Of a stretch of DNA of 64,000 nt, positions 20,920 through 31,490 are shown one piece after another; position 1 is the first letter of the stretch; each line of letters starts with the position of its first letter. Below the pieces are notes generated by a model. The model did no database searches. It saw only the letters and a list, made by a program, of their open reading frames with translations, and had not been told where the DNA came from. The DNA comes from Bartonella sp. F02. GTDB taxonomy: Bacteria; Pseudomonadota; Alphaproteobacteria; Rhizobiales; Rhizobiaceae. Location of the stretch: NCBI RefSeq assembly GCF_026929975.1, contig NZ_JANHOK010000001.1, positions 248,001-312,000 on the forward strand. The letters run 5' to 3'. A program made the position numbers and the translations under genes.

Positions 20920-22184
20920 GGTATTTTAATTATTGTTGTAAGTGTTTGAACAAGATCTGTTTTCTCCCATGAAAATGAGCCGTCGTGTTCTGGTTCTCGT
21001 CCGAAATGACCGTATGCAGCTGTTTTTGCATAAATTGGTTTGTTGAGATCAAGATGTTTTCGAATGCCTGTCGGAGAGAGATCCATTATTTTGCGGATTG
21101 CGGCTTCAAGAATATTTTCATCAACTTTCCCTGTTCCATGGAGATTAAGGTAAATGGATAAAGGTTGTGCAACACCAATGGCATAAGAAAGTTGAATGGT
21201 GCATCGTTCTGCTAAATTTGCTGCGACAATATTTTTAGCAAGATAACGCGCAGCATAAGCGGCAGAACGATCAACTTTTGTTGTATCTTTGCCAGAAAAT
21301 GCTCCACCACCATGTGGTGCTGCACCACCATAAGTATCAACAATAATCTTTCTTCCTGTTACTCCTGCATCACTTTGAGGGCCTCCAATAACGAACTTTC
21401 CTGTTGGATTAATATACCAACTGCAGTGATCAGCAATGCGAATGTCATGAAGAGCTTGACGGATATAAGGTTCAACCACTGTTTGCACTTTATGTGAGTT
21501 CCAATTTTCATCTAAATGCTGTACGGAAAGAACGATAGATGTGACTTCTATAGGTTTTCTATTTTTATACCGTATTGTTATTTGACTTTTGGCATCGGGT
21601 CCCAATTTTCCAGCTTCTCCTTCTTTTTTATGACGCGCTATAGCAAGAAGTTTTAAAATTTTATGGGCATAATAAATTGGAGCAGGCATGAGGTCTGGAG
21701 TTTCACGGCAAGCATATCCAAACATTATACCTTGATCGCCTGCACCTTCTGCTCCTTGACGATCGATAGCATTATCGACTCCTTGAGCGATATCAGCGGA
21801 TTGTGGACGTAAAAGAACATCAATTTTAACAGTTTTCCAATGAAAGCCTATTTGTTCGTAACCGATTTCACGAATAGCACGTCGAGCAACTGTACGGAAA
21901 CGAGTTGGATTAATAATAGGAGAACCTGTTTCATCATAAATTAACTTGCCATTTTTATCCTTTTTTAAAAGTGTATCGGGAACACGCACCTCACCTGCAA
22001 TGACAACACGGTTTACACTGACTAAAGTTTCGCAAGCAACACGGACTAACCACGGGTTAGTCTTTGTTTTGTGTGCTTCTTTATAGATCATATCAACGAT
22101 CTCATCAGAAATGCGATCACAAATTTTGTCGGGGTGTCCTTCTGATACCGATTCACTGGTAAAAAGATAGTCTTGATGCAACAT
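20916..22184 (-). CDS. metK: S-adenosylmethionine synthetase
   Basis: Makes SAM from methionine and ATP. All three family signatures are present: [16 protein letters not shown] near the N-terminus, [12 protein letters not shown] in the middle, and the glycine-rich [19 protein letters not shown]. The 422-residue length is typical for the rhizobial form, which is slightly longer than E. coli MetK. A GGAG site precedes the ATG. It is followed immediately by trmB. Its 130-base leader contains mutually exclusive hairpins that could be regulatory. Confidence 0.97.
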   Translation of the reverse strand: MLHQDYLFTSESVSEGHPDKICDRISDEIVDMIYKEAHKTKTNPWLVRVACETLVSVNRVVIAGEVRVPDTLLKKDKNGKLIYDETGSPIINPTRFRTVARRAIREIGYEQIGFHWKTVKIDVLLRPQSADIAQGVDNAIDRQGAEGAGDQGIMFGYACRETPDLMPAPIYYAHKILKLLAIARHKKEGEAGKLGPDAKSQITIRYKNRKPIEVTSIVLSVQHLDENWNSHKVQTVVEPYIRQALHDIRIADHCSWYINPTGKFVIGGPQSDAGVTGRKIIVDTYGGAAPHGGGAFSGKDTTKVDRSAAYAARYLAKNIVAANLAERCTIQLSYAIGVAQPLSIYLNLHGTGKVDENILEAAIRKIMDLSPTGIRKHLDLNKPIYAKTAAYGHFGREPEHDGSFSWEKTDLVQTLTTIIKIP

Positions 22185-22242
22185 AAAAACTCCATCAAAA
22201 AAAGAAAACCGATATTGAAATGGTATATTAAAAATTTCTTTT

Positions 22243-22280
22243 ATTTGCCAATCCTATGGCAAATCGTCAATGCTGATTGG
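22243..22280 (-). promoter_or_regulatory. Alternative hairpins in the metK leader
   Basis: ATTTGCCA and TGGCAAAT (22243-22250 and 22257-22264) form a perfect 8-bp stem. CCAATC at 22248-22253 can instead pair with GATTGG at 22275-22280, using the same bases. The two structures exclude each other. The stem could also be a weak terminator of the upstream regulator gene, as it has no U-tract. Confidence 0.4.
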
Positions 22281-22313
22281 TGAGGTAATATAAAGAAAGA
22301 ATATATTTTTTTA

Positions 22314-22727
22314 TTATAGCTTGTTTGTTGGATCTTCTTCAGAAAGAGCTTTAGCCAAATCAATGATTTTTCGACGCACTTTGATATCAGATATATTTGT
22401 AAAAGCCCGCATTAATTGAATCCCTTCACTGCTAGAGCAGAAATCCATAAAATTATTTTCACTTTCAGCAAAACCTTCGATAGGTTGAATACCCATGTTT
22501 TGATCAAAAAAATAAGAAACGGGAACATCCATAATTTCTGCAATTGCTTTAAGACGACTTGCGCCAACGCGATTTGTGCCTTTTTCATATTTTTGAATTT
22601 GCTGAAAAGTTATGCCTAGTTTCTCACCTAATTTTTCCTGGGTAAGACCTAGTATATTACGACGTAAACGAATACGGGTTCCAACATAAACATCTATTGG
22701 ATCGGGTTTTTTTTTAGTTTCGGTCAT
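22314..22727 (-). CDS. XRE-family transcriptional regulator
   Basis: A 137-residue protein with an N-terminal Cro/CI-type helix-turn-helix (about 14-70: LTQEKLGEKLGITFQQIQKYE), the kind conserved as a regulator between lnt and metK in rhizobia. The C-terminal 60 residues carry no recognised domain. I chose ATG 22727 because GAAGAG lies 7 bases before it; two in-frame ATGs upstream add only a few residues. Target genes are unknown, though neighbouring metK or cell-cycle genes are plausible. About 130 bases separate it from metK. Confidence 0.88.
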   Translation of the reverse strand: MTETKKKPDPIDVYVGTRIRLRRNILGLTQEKLGEKLGITFQQIQKYEKGTNRVGASRLKAIAEIMDVPVSYFFDQNMGIQPIEGFAESENNFMDFCSSSEGIQLMRAFTNISDIKVRRKIIDLAKALSEEDPTNKL

Positions 22728-22876
22728 AATGCAACTCTTCATTTCCAGCACTTTGTTTTTAAATTAACATTATTAGGTGCACGTAAGATTAGTTTTTATA
22801 AATTCAGGTAATATAAAAATTTTTCCCCAACATTACTAATACGCATAATATGATATTGTACATAAGCACTTAATCA

Positions 22877-24466
22877 TTAAAGTTGTTTTGTAGAACCAAA
22901 ACTAACGCGGCACAATAACATAAGAATGAATAAGATGAAAGTAGAGAATATTCTGTATTTATTGCTCCATAAAGGGGCAATATGAGATGGGATTGGCGAA
23001 TCAATAACACCAATAGCATTTTGTCCAAGTGCACTAATGATTCGTCCATAAGGATCAATAACGGCTGAAATTCCGTTATTAGCTGCGCGAATGAGAGGTA
23101 TTCCTAGTTCTATGGTTCGTAATTGTGCTTGTTGAAAATGTTGATAGGGTCCGGGAGTTATACCAAACCATGCATCATTTGTAATATTAACGATTGCTTG
23201 AGGAGAAGAACCATTAAAAGTTATTTCATTCGGAAATATGATTTCATAACAGATGAGTGGGAGATAAGAAAAATTATTTGGCATGACGACAGTTTTACGT
23301 TCTGTAGCGAAACTATATCCACCCACATTGTCTGCAAGCGCTTGTAAGCCAAATTTACTTAATAAACTTTGATAAGGAAGATATTCACCAAAAGGAACAA
23401 GATGCAGTTTGTCAGAAGCGTTAAGAATATTTCCTTGAGAATCGATAACTGCAATTGTATTAAAATACTGTGTTTGTCCGTTAGAAGGATTATTCGTTCT
23501 TATTGCGCCGACAATGGCCCATTGTTTGGGTTTAAGAAAAGAAGCAATACGCATGGTAATGGCAGAGGTTCCATTGAGTATGTAAGGAATAGATGCTTCA
23601 GGCCAGACAATAAAATCAGGTTCCTTATTTTGAGGCATGGTTGGTGTCATACTGAGTTTTATGTGTGTTGCGAATATGGATTCTTGTTTTGCATAATCTA
23701 GTTGCTCACTTTGTTGTTGGATCGAAGGCTGAACAATGCGTACCCAATAGCGACTTTGTTGATAATCAGCGATATTAGGAGCTGTTTTTAAACGATAAAA
23801 TCCAATGCTACTGTGAATGAATATCAGCAAACAACAAAGAAGAAGCGCTATTTTCTTTTTTTCATTTGTTAACAAAACAGCGGGAAGACTATAAACTAAA
23901 ACGGCGAGAATATTCATGCCGTAAAGTCCTATAACGGCATCTGATTGCATAAACATGGGCGTTGGCATAGCTGTATAACCAAGGGAATTCCAAGGAAACC
24001 CTGTAAATAAAATAGCGCGTAACAATTCTGCTAACCCTAGTGCAAAAGCGAGTACAAAGAAACGCGCTATTCCTTTGATCCATAATAAACTAATAATGAA
24101 ACCAGCAAGAAACCAATAAAAAGCAAGATAAACGGGAGGGCCTACAATAGCAAAAGGAATTGCCCAAGCAAAGGCAGCTGGACTGACTAATAAAGCATTA
24201 CTAAGCCACCAAAGACCGCATATAAAGTAACCAAAACCAAAATTTCCACAAGTGATCGCGTGAGTTAGAAGGCGTTTTTTTGTATTTTGAATCGAATTTA
24301 TTGCGTCTAGGAAAATAACAAAGATGGGGAAAGTTAAAAAACTTATTAATGTCAGATAAAAAGGAGGAAGCGCAAAAGATGTTAAAGCTCCGCACAGAAA
24401 GACACACAGTTGTCTTTTCCAGCCAGTGATGGAAAACAGGAAAACTGTGAATCCTTTTAAAAACAC
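22877..24466 (-). CDS. lnt: Apolipoprotein N-acyltransferase
   Basis: Inner-membrane enzyme that adds the third acyl chain to lipoproteins. The N-terminal half (about 5-220) has about seven hydrophobic segments; the periplasmic nitrilase-like domain (about 240-500) has the catalytic triad Glu290 (VWPEAS), Lys353 (DKLHLVPFGEY) and Cys406 (LICYEI). A last hydrophobic helix near 505-520 returns the C-terminus to the membrane. Length 529 fits. It starts 4 bases after the corC stop and belongs to the miaB-phoH-ybeY-corC-lnt cluster. Confidence 0.96.
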   Translation of the reverse strand: MFLKGFTVFLFSITGWKRQLCVFLCGALTSFALPPFYLTLISFLTFPIFVIFLDAINSIQNTKKRLLTHAITCGNFGFGYFICGLWWLSNALLVSPAAFAWAIPFAIVGPPVYLAFYWFLAGFIISLLWIKGIARFFVLAFALGLAELLRAILFTGFPWNSLGYTAMPTPMFMQSDAVIGLYGMNILAVLVYSLPAVLLTNEKKKIALLLCCLLIFIHSSIGFYRLKTAPNIADYQQSRYWVRIVQPSIQQQSEQLDYAKQESIFATHIKLSMTPTMPQNKEPDFIVWPEASIPYILNGTSAITMRIASFLKPKQWAIVGAIRTNNPSNGQTQYFNTIAVIDSQGNILNASDKLHLVPFGEYLPYQSLLSKFGLQALADNVGGYSFATERKTVVMPNNFSYLPLICYEIIFPNEITFNGSSPQAIVNITNDAWFGITPGPYQHFQQAQLRTIELGIPLIRAANNGISAVIDPYGRIISALGQNAIGVIDSPIPSHIAPLWSNKYRIFSTFILFILMLLCRVSFGSTKQL

Positions 24467-24470
24467 TCGA

Positions 24471-25490
24471 TTATCCTTTTAAGGCGACATTTTTTTGAAG
24501 ATGTTCATTCTCTGGGATACGAAAAATACGCAATTGTTTAATCCGGCGTTTATCGGCTTCTAAAATCCGAAATCGATAGCCGGGAACAGCTTCAATGACT
24601 TCACCTTTTGAAGGAATACGATCAAGGACAGAAACGATTAGACCACCAATGGTATCGACTTCGTCACCATCTTCTCCTACGATAAAATCAGGTCCAAGAG
24701 CTTTTTTGACATCTTTTAATTCAGTTCTTGCATCAACGAGCCATTTGTTATCAGGTTCGCGTACGATAACATTATCAACGTTATCGTGTTCATCTTCAAT
24801 ATCACCAACAACCAGTTCAACAATATCTTCCATGGAAACTAGACCATCTGTGCCACCATATTCATCAATAACTAAAGCCATTTGTGTGCGTGTGGTTTGC
24901 ATCCGTGTTAATAATTGACTTGCAAGCATAGAACCTGGAACGAATAAAACAGTTCGAATAAGGTCTAATTGACCAATTGGATGATGTAAGTCTGCATGAT
25001 TTAATTGAAGAGAATCAGATTTTTTTTCATTTTGTGTTGAGTTTTGAATGAATCGAGTCATATAGTTAAGAATGTCGCGGATATGAATCATGCCTCGCGG
25101 ATCATCTAACGTTTCAGCGTAAACAGGCATGCGAGAGTGTCCAATTTTTGCAAAACATTCAAGAGCTTCTCCAAGAGGAGTATTGATTTCTAATGCTTCG
25201 ATTTCAGAACGTGGAATCATAACATCATCAACACGTGCTTCACGTAAGCATAAAATGTTATGAAGCATAATACGTTCTTCTGGAGAAAAGAGTGTTGTAT
25301 CTTCCTCATTGTTGGCCGCTAAGGCATTGGTCAGATCATCGCGGAGTGATGTGTAATTACGGCCACGTAAAAATGAAAATAGCTGATTCAACAGTGAGTT
25401 TTTTTCTGTATGATTAGCCCGTTGAGAGGAGGATTCTTCATGATGAGAAGATTGTTGATTATTATTGTGTATATTAGTTTTATCCGCCAT
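24471..25490 (-). CDS. CorC/HlyC-type CBS-domain protein
   Basis: A 339-residue soluble protein with a pair of CBS domains (about 80-225, starting with REARVDDVMIPRSEIEAL) and a C-terminal CorC_HlyC transporter-associated domain (about 240-325). It lacks the membrane DUF21 domain, like E. coli YbeX/CorC, which is linked to Mg/Co efflux and ribosome homeostasis. Some relatives are called hemolysin C, but the sequence gives no support for lytic activity. The first 60 residues are Ser/His/Asn-rich and low in complexity. It lies between ybeY and lnt, the same order as in E. coli. Confidence 0.9.
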   Translation of the reverse strand: MADKTNIHNNNQQSSHHEESSSQRANHTEKNSLLNQLFSFLRGRNYTSLRDDLTNALAANNEEDTTLFSPEERIMLHNILCLREARVDDVMIPRSEIEALEINTPLGEALECFAKIGHSRMPVYAETLDDPRGMIHIRDILNYMTRFIQNSTQNEKKSDSLQLNHADLHHPIGQLDLIRTVLFVPGSMLASQLLTRMQTTRTQMALVIDEYGGTDGLVSMEDIVELVVGDIEDEHDNVDNVIVREPDNKWLVDARTELKDVKKALGPDFIVGEDGDEVDTIGGLIVSVLDRIPSKGEVIEAVPGYRFRILEADKRRIKQLRIFRIPENEHLQKNVALKG

Positions 25491-25595
25491 GGTTCTAAAA
25501 TATTCTAAAGTTTCTTTTTATAACTGGGTGCATAAGATGATTGAAATTGATGCTTGTCATATTATTTTATTTTTAAAATTTAATTCTCTACCATT

Positions 25596-26072
25596 TCAAA
25601 GTAAATCAGTATAGGGATCTTTTATCAAAAGCTTTTGAAGAATTTCTCTTTCCAATTGTTCCATTTGATGAGCTTCTTCATCTGTTTCATGATCGTACCC
25701 AAGAAGATGGAGGATCCCATGGATAATCATGTGCGTTAAATGCTCTTGGAATAATTTTCCCTCTTCTTGAGCTTCACGCATAACTGTTTCTCGTGCAATG
25801 ACAATATCACCAAGCATAAATCCAGGTTTTGTTCCTGCTTTCAAAGGAAAAGCAGGAAAGGATAGAACATTTGTAGATTGATTTTTATTTCTCCATTGAG
25901 CATTGATTTCTGCCATATGTTTGTCATCAGTAAAAAGTAAACTCAATTCACTTGTGATATTATCCAATGAAATGTGCTGAAATGTAGTCTGTAGTGCTTT
26001 TTTTGTGATATCATAAAGCACTTCTTCTTTTTCCCATTCAGCATTCTTAATGGTTATATCAATGGTAATCAT
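25596..26072 (-). CDS. ybeY: Endoribonuclease YbeY
   Basis: Zinc-dependent RNase for 16S rRNA maturation and ribosome quality control. The metal motif is intact: His118, His122 and His128 in [11 protein letters not shown]. The conserved TNVLSFP stretch is also present. At 158 residues it fits the family. Its ATG overlaps the phoH stop by four bases, so the two are translationally coupled. Confidence 0.95.
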   Translation of the reverse strand: MITIDITIKNAEWEKEEVLYDITKKALQTTFQHISLDNITSELSLLFTDDKHMAEINAQWRNKNQSTNVLSFPAFPLKAGTKPGFMLGDIVIARETVMREAQEEGKLFQEHLTHMIIHGILHLLGYDHETDEEAHQMEQLEREILQKLLIKDPYTDLL

Positions 26073-27184
26073 GATGTCTTTAATTCATTTTTTTTATGAG
26101 AAGTATTTGTATTGGACTTCTTTGTTTGTGTATCATAATCATATGCACGAACAATGGCGGCAACAAGAGGGTGACGTATAACATCTGTTTCATCAAAGTG
26201 AATGATTTTAATATTTTCTATGTTAGATAAAATACGTATTGCTTCTATTAAACCTGATTTCTGTCCTGCAGGCAAGTCAATTTGACTTACATCGCCTGTT
26301 ATGATCATTCGCGCTCCTTCTCCAAGACGCGTCAAAAACATTTTCATTTGCATGGGGGTAGTGTTTTGCGCTTCATCAAGGATGATAGCTGAATGTGTTA
26401 ATGTTCGCCCACGCATGAATGCTAAAGGGGCAATTTCTATAACTCCAGAAGTTAAAACGCGTTCCACTTTTTCGGCAGGCATCATATCATAAAGAGCATC
26501 ATAAAGGGGACGTAAATAAGGAGCAACTTTTTCTTTGAGATCCCCGGGTAAAAAACCAAGATGTTCTCCAGCTTCAACAGCAGGGCGCGAAAGTATGATA
26601 CGTTCAATAATACCTCGTTCTAAGAGCATTGCAGCGTGAGCAACAGCAAGATATGTTTTCCCGGTGCCTGCTGGTCCAACGCCGAAAACAAGTTCCGTCT
26701 GTTCCATCGCACGTATATAAGAGTCTTGCGCTGGAGTGCGGGCATGGATTGTTTTTTTGTGGGTACTTAATTGTGCGGGTATGCGTTTTGCTGCTGGCTG
26801 AGTTTTTTTCTGTGTTTCAAACTGATTATTGGGCAAATCTGCCATAGCAATCACACTGTCTATATCGGATAAAATGAGTTCTCGATGTGTTTTTGCGAGT
26901 TCATAAAGCTGATTGAGTATATATTGTGCACGTTCAATGGCTATCGTTGCACCACGGATTGAAATCTCATTTCCACGTGAACAAATTTCAACCCCAAGTT
27001 TTTTTTCGATATGGGCAAGATTTTCATCAAATTTACCAAACACTGTTTTTGCATAGCTGTTATTTTCAAAAGTTAAAACAATGTAATTAATATTTGATGT
27101 TTGAGCTTTTTTAAAAATACGAGTATGTTTACGAAAGACGCTTATTTTTTGCGTTTTTTTCTGCTGTTCGGTTGAGGTTTTCAA
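26069..27184 (-). CDS. ybeZ: PhoH-like ATPase (YbeZ)
   Basis: A 371-residue cytoplasmic NTPase of the PhoH family, generally paired with YbeY and thought to act in RNA metabolism. The P-loop is GPAGTGKT (170-177), and Walker B-like IILDEAQN follows further on. The N-terminal 110 residues hold the small KH-like domain found in YbeZ proteins. Despite the family name it is not known to respond to phosphate here. Order miaB-phoH-ybeY-corC-lnt matches E. coli. Confidence 0.93.
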   Translation of the reverse strand: MKTSTEQQKKTQKISVFRKHTRIFKKAQTSNINYIVLTFENNSYAKTVFGKFDENLAHIEKKLGVEICSRGNEISIRGATIAIERAQYILNQLYELAKTHRELILSDIDSVIAMADLPNNQFETQKKTQPAAKRIPAQLSTHKKTIHARTPAQDSYIRAMEQTELVFGVGPAGTGKTYLAVAHAAMLLERGIIERIILSRPAVEAGEHLGFLPGDLKEKVAPYLRPLYDALYDMMPAEKVERVLTSGVIEIAPLAFMRGRTLTHSAIILDEAQNTTPMQMKMFLTRLGEGARMIITGDVSQIDLPAGQKSGLIEAIRILSNIENIKIIHFDETDVIRHPLVAAIVRAYDYDTQTKKSNTNTSHKKNELKTS

Positions 27185-27329
27185 CCTATTCTCCTGTGTT
27201 TTTGAGCATAGTATATTTTCTTAATAAATTCTACAAAGACGATATTCATCTTTATAGAGTTTACATTTCCAATATAATATCTTTCTTTAAAAGTGAAATA
27301 GCTTTTTAAAAGTTTGTCTTTTGATGTTT

Positions 27330-28718
27330 TTAAGATGCTACTTTTTCTCCAACAAAGCTGTTTGAGCTTGCACTTTTAATTTGAATTTCCATAATTGTAC
27401 CAGCAGTTTCTTGTGTGTCTACAACAACAGGCAACAGCCAAGGAGAACGTCCCACCATTTGTCCAGAATGACGACCAGCTTTTTCAATTAAGATATCAGT
27501 TGTTTGACCGATTTTAGAGCGTAAAAATGCATGCTGTTGATCAAGAAGAAGTGCTTGCAAATGTTGGAGACGTGCATTTTTTACTTCTTCATCAATATGA
27601 TTATTCATTTTTGCACCAATTGTACCAGGACGAGGTGAATATTTGAAAGAATAAGCTGAGCTATAACCGACTTGTTTAATCAGTTTGATTGTTTCTTCAA
27701 AATCTTCATCTGTTTCACCTGGGAAACCCACAATAAAATCCCCTGAAAAAGCGATATCAGGCCGTGCTGTACGAATTTTTTCAATAAGTTCAAGATAATG
27801 AATACTTTTGTGCTGACGATTCATTGCTTTTAAGATGCGATCGGAACCTGATTGGACAGGGAGGTGCAGATAAGGCATCAGCATATCAAGATCGCGGTGC
27901 GCTGCAATAAGGCTTTCATCCATATCACGTGGATGACTGGTTGTATAACGTAGACGTTTTAAACCATCAAGTTTAGCAAGATGATAGAGTAGATCGCCAA
28001 GACGCCAAGTTTTTCCATCAGTATTTTGCCCATGCCATCCATTAACATTTTGTCCAAGGAGCGTAATTTCTTTGACACCGGCCTCAATGAGTTGGCGCGC
28101 TTCATCTGTAATTTGCTCGACAGAGCGTGATACTTCAGCACCTCGTGTGTAAGGAACCACACAAAAGGTACAAAATTTATCGCATCCTTCTTGGACGGTT
28201 AAAAATGCACTGACGCCTCGTTTTTGTACAGCGCGTTTATTATGGGGTGGTAAGTGAGCAAATTTGTCTTCAACAGCATAATCTGTTTCGACAATTTTTT
28301 TTCCTTCTTGAGTGTGTTTTAGTAATTCCGGCAAACGATGATACATTTGCGGTCCAACGACGAGATCAACAGTTGATGTACGTCGGAGGATTTCACTTCC
28401 TTCAGCTTGTGCAACACACCCTGTTACACCAATCGTTAAAGGTTTATCTGGCGTACGTTTTTGACGGATCATCCGTAATCGACCGAGATCAGAGTAAAGT
28501 TTTTCTGCAGCTTTTTCACGAATATGGCATGTGTTGACAAGAATAAGATCAGCGTCATTCGGTGTTTGTGTGGTGACATAGCCTTCAGCACTGAGACTAT
28601 CGCTCATCCGTTGACTGTCATAAACGTTCATCTGGCATCCGTAAGTTTTTATAAAAACTTTTTTAGGAGCAGTTTTAGGAGCAGTGAGAGACATTTTTTT
28701 AGGCGTTGGTTGATTCAT
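27330..28718 (-). CDS. miaB: tRNA-2-methylthio-N6-adenosine synthase MiaB
   Basis: Radical-SAM methylthiotransferase that converts i6A37 of tRNAs to ms2i6A. The N-terminal domain supplies Cys28, Cys64 and Cys101 for the auxiliary iron-sulfur cluster; the radical SAM motif is Cys179-x3-Cys183-x2-Cys186 ([10 protein letters not shown]). The C-terminal TRAM domain runs about 395-455. Length 462 is typical. It begins about 30 bases after rimI ends, on the same strand. Confidence 0.97.
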   Translation of the reverse strand: MNQPTPKKMSLTAPKTAPKKVFIKTYGCQMNVYDSQRMSDSLSAEGYVTTQTPNDADLILVNTCHIREKAAEKLYSDLGRLRMIRQKRTPDKPLTIGVTGCVAQAEGSEILRRTSTVDLVVGPQMYHRLPELLKHTQEGKKIVETDYAVEDKFAHLPPHNKRAVQKRGVSAFLTVQEGCDKFCTFCVVPYTRGAEVSRSVEQITDEARQLIEAGVKEITLLGQNVNGWHGQNTDGKTWRLGDLLYHLAKLDGLKRLRYTTSHPRDMDESLIAAHRDLDMLMPYLHLPVQSGSDRILKAMNRQHKSIHYLELIEKIRTARPDIAFSGDFIVGFPGETDEDFEETIKLIKQVGYSSAYSFKYSPRPGTIGAKMNNHIDEEVKNARLQHLQALLLDQQHAFLRSKIGQTTDILIEKAGRHSGQMVGRSPWLLPVVVDTQETAGTIMEIQIKSASSNSFVGEKVAS

Positions 28719-28749
28719 AGAGTGTTTCTAAACGTTTTTTATGCAAATC

Positions 28750-29241
28750 TCAATCTCTTGACTTAAAAGTTTTTTGCATAATAATTGCGTCTGTGCGGTT
28801 ATTTTGTGATTGATAATATGCAGGGCGTTTAGCAATCTTTTTAAATTTGAAATTTTGATAAAGAGCTAAAGCAGCAAAATTGCTTTCTTCGACTTCGAGG
28901 AATAATTTTTCTGTACGTTCATGGTGCAGATGACGCAACATATGATCAATAAGAAGGTTGCCAATCCCTTGTTTACGATAATGAGGATGAACAGCAATTG
29001 TTATGACTTCTGCTTCATCGAGAACGAGACGGCAGAGACAAAATCCTAAAATTTTAGAAGGTTTTCCAATAAAGCAGGCTTTATAGCCGAAGATAAAGCG
29101 ATCTTTTAAAAAGATATCGAATGTTTGTTTGTCCCAAGCTGGAACAAAACAATTGTGATGCACTTGATGAAGAGAAAAGCTATCTTCAGCTTGTAATGGC
29201 GCAATCCAAAAATGTTTTTTTATCAGTGAACGTTTAATCAT
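28750..29241 (-). CDS. rimI: Ribosomal protein alanine acetyltransferase RimI-like
   Basis: GNAT-family N-acetyltransferase of 163 residues. The acetyl-CoA-binding stretch is VHPHYRKQGIGNLLIDHML, followed by LEVEESNFAALALYQNFKFK. RimI acetylates the N-terminus of S18 in E. coli; the assignment rests on similarity and on the neighbour tsaB, the usual companion. Its ATG overlaps the tsaB stop (ATGA). Confidence 0.9.
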   Translation of the reverse strand: MIKRSLIKKHFWIAPLQAEDSFSLHQVHHNCFVPAWDKQTFDIFLKDRFIFGYKACFIGKPSKILGFCLCRLVLDEAEVITIAVHPHYRKQGIGNLLIDHMLRHLHHERTEKLFLEVEESNFAALALYQNFKFKKIAKRPAYYQSQNNRTDAIIMQKTFKSRD

Positions 29242-29924
29242 GATTGTTTTCGGGGTATAGCAAAATTCGTTTGTTTTTTTGCATCCGCATTGCGCAGATA
29301 TAAGGGACGAGGAGACATTTGTGATTGTTTTTCTGCAGCAAGATAAGCATAAATCTCAATGTTTGCTGCTTCGTATGGAATTTGATTAAACTCAAGAATT
29401 TTATTGGTTGTATTATTTTTAAGGTGTAAAGCAATAAGATCTGTGGCTGGACCTGTGAGGGTCGTTTTTTGTGGTAAGTTTTCAATAATATTCTCAAGTG
29501 TTTTTAAACCAGGTGCGTTTAAAGTTATGAGATTTTTATTGAAATCTTGATGATAAAACATACCTCTCCCTGCTTCTATGGCAACAGTGATGTTTGATGA
29601 GATATTTTGAAGAGCCGCTTGTTTTGCTAAGGCTTCAAGTGCGCTTACCCCGATAGCCGGTATTTCTAAAGCTAAAGCTAAAGCTCTTGCTGTTGAAACA
29701 CCGACGCGTATCCCCGTAAATGATCCTGGGCCAATATTGACGGCAATACGATCAATTTGATCAAGTGTGATATTGGCTTGCTCAGTCACTTCTGTAATTT
29801 GTCCAATAAGCTTCTCAGCATGACCTTTTTTCATGCGTTCGCTGATACATGCGATAACAGACTTATTATGAATAAGCGCGGCAGTACAGTAAATTGAAGC
29901 GGTATCTATGGTAAGAATAAGCAT
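29238..29924 (-). CDS. tsaB: tRNA threonylcarbamoyladenosine biosynthesis protein TsaB
   Basis: Partner of TsaD in making t6A37 on tRNAs; it is an inactive paralogue of TsaD with the ASKHA fold. The family stretch NIGPGSFTGIRVG is clear at about 63-75, followed by ALALALEIPAIGVSALEALA. The protein is 228 residues. It leads into rimI with a four-base overlap. The tsaD and tsaE genes are not in the window. Confidence 0.94.
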   Translation of the reverse strand: MLILTIDTASIYCTAALIHNKSVIACISERMKKGHAEKLIGQITEVTEQANITLDQIDRIAVNIGPGSFTGIRVGVSTARALALALEIPAIGVSALEALAKQAALQNISSNITVAIEAGRGMFYHQDFNKNLITLNAPGLKTLENIIENLPQKTTLTGPATDLIALHLKNNTTNKILEFNQIPYEAANIEIYAYLAAEKQSQMSPRPLYLRNADAKKQTNFAIPRKQS

Positions 29925-30473
29925 AATTAAGCATAATAATATTTTAGCTGAGTAAAATGGTAAACGAGGGATATACCATAATTTTTAAATATTTTTCATT
30001 TTATTTATATATTTTGAGTTATTTGAAGAAAATTGTAAAACTTATAGATAATATTTTCGACAAAAATATTTTGTAATCAGTGATAAATATTGGATATTCA
30101 AATTGAGTTTTTCTTTGACAGCATAGTGAATATTGATTGCTGTATTTTGTTGAAACATATAATGGAAGTTAGTGATTTGAAAAATGATATAATAAGATTG
30201 TGTTGTTATAGACAATAAGAAGGATATGACTGAATAAGAGAGAGTATTGCAAACAATGTAATTTATATACATAAGTTTTATATTGTTTTCTATAATATCA
30301 ATTAGAAGTGTTTCATTATATGTTGGCATGATAAATTTACACTCGGAAACGACTGTAAACGAAACAAGAAATACGATTTAGAAGAATGATAATGGTTATT
30401 GATGCAAGTATGTTAATGTGCTTTGTTTCAGTAGTGCATACCAATGTGAGACTGATTTTCTTCTTGGAATAAC
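29925..30473. other. AT-rich intergenic region between tsaB and recR
   Basis: About 550 bases, very AT-rich. A 95-codon frame at 30042-30329 (minus) exists but is rich in Ile/Tyr/Asn, has no ribosome site and no recognisable motif; I treat it as chance. I see no RNA gene or clear hairpin. It should hold the tsaB promoter and the recR 3' end. Confidence 0.5.
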
Positions 30474-31079
30474 TTAAAGATTAGTCCTTGCTTGTAGGGC
30501 TGCTGCTAAAGTTCCATCATCAAGATAATCTAATTCACCGCCTACAGGAACGCCATGAGCAAGACGAGTAATTTTAACTGAAAAATCAGAGAGTTTATCG
30601 GTGATATAATGAGCTGTTGTTTGTCCTTCAACAGTAGCGTTAACAGCTAAAATAATCTCTGTAACAGATCCATTAATCACACGACTTATGAGGGAATTAA
30701 TATTAAGTTCATCAGGACCAATTCCATCTAATGGCGATAACCGCCCACCCAATACGTGATAACGTGCTGATAAAGTTTTTGCACGCTCAAGAGCCCAGAG
30801 GTCAGAAATATCTTCAACAACAATAATTGTCGTGTCATCTCTACGAGGATCTGTACAAATTGAACAAGGATCAATTGTATCAATATTTCCGCAAATAGTG
30901 CAAATGCAAACTTTTTTTATGGCTTCTTGCATTGCTGCTCCTAAAGGTTCCAGAAGCGTTTCTTTTTTTTTGATAAGATGAAGTGCAGCACGACGCGCCG
31001 AACGTGGACCAAGACCTGGCACTCGTGCTAAAAGTTGAATGAGACGTTCAATTTCAGAACCTGTAATATGTTTAGACAT
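30474..31079 (-). CDS. recR: Recombination protein RecR
   Basis: Works with RecF and RecO to load RecA on gapped DNA. The 201-residue protein has an N-terminal helix-hairpin-helix ([16 protein letters not shown]), a four-Cys zinc finger ([10 protein letters not shown] then CSIC, about 57-75), a Toprim domain (about 83-175, with [12 protein letters not shown]) and the usual C-terminal tail ([17 protein letters not shown]). It follows ybaB by 36 bases in the dnaX-ybaB-recR operon. Confidence 0.97.
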   Translation of the reverse strand: MSKHITGSEIERLIQLLARVPGLGPRSARRAALHLIKKKETLLEPLGAAMQEAIKKVCICTICGNIDTIDPCSICTDPRRDDTTIIVVEDISDLWALERAKTLSARYHVLGGRLSPLDGIGPDELNINSLISRVINGSVTEIILAVNATVEGQTTAHYITDKLSDFSVKITRLAHGVPVGGELDYLDDGTLAAALQARTNL

Positions 31080-31115
31080 ATTTCCGTTTCAATAAAAGTT
31101 TAAATTAAAATAAGT

Positions 31116-31442
31116 TTACTCAAATGGCAGTTTAATACCTGGAGGAATTGGTAATTCTGCTCTTATGCTTTGCGTTTTTTCTTCTACAGCTGCTTTAATT
31201 TTTACTTTAGCTTCATTATGAGCGGCTATAATAAGATCTTCAAGAATTTCAACTTCTTCGGGTTTTATTAAGGAAGGATCAATTTTAATTCCTTTCATAT
31301 CTCCTTGGCCATTTAATATGACATTCACAAGTCCACCACCTGATGTTCCTGTTATTTCTAAATGTACGAGATCTCTTTGAAGTTGCTGCATTTTTTCTTG
31401 CACTTCTTTGGCTTTTTTCATCATATCCATCATATCATTCAT
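31116..31442 (-). CDS. YbaB/EbfC nucleoid-associated protein
   Basis: A 108-residue small DNA-binding protein. The N-terminus is a coiled-coil-like Met/Lys/Gln helix ([16 protein letters not shown]), followed by the conserved [17 protein letters not shown] strand region and the LIPPGIKLP-like end. A strong AAAGGAGG site sits upstream. It lies between dnaX and recR, the standard place. Confidence 0.94.
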   Translation of the reverse strand: MNDMMDMMKKAKEVQEKMQQLQRDLVHLEITGTSGGGLVNVILNGQGDMKGIKIDPSLIKPEEVEILEDLIIAAHNEAKVKIKAAVEEKTQSIRAELPIPPGIKLPFE

Positions 31443-31490
31443 AAATTTAACCTCCTTTTATAGGCAAAGTGAATCATTGTATTCTCACCT

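Noticed and set aside
22185-22313. Known SAM riboswitch ahead of metK
   Set aside because: The bases do not fit the SAM-II consensus that I can recall; only alternative stems are visible.
24471-25490. Hemolysin annotation for the CBS protein
   Set aside because: Domain order is that of CorC/YbeX; nothing supports lysis.
30042-30329. 95-codon frame on the minus strand between tsaB and recR
   Set aside because: AT-driven composition, no ribosome site, no motif.
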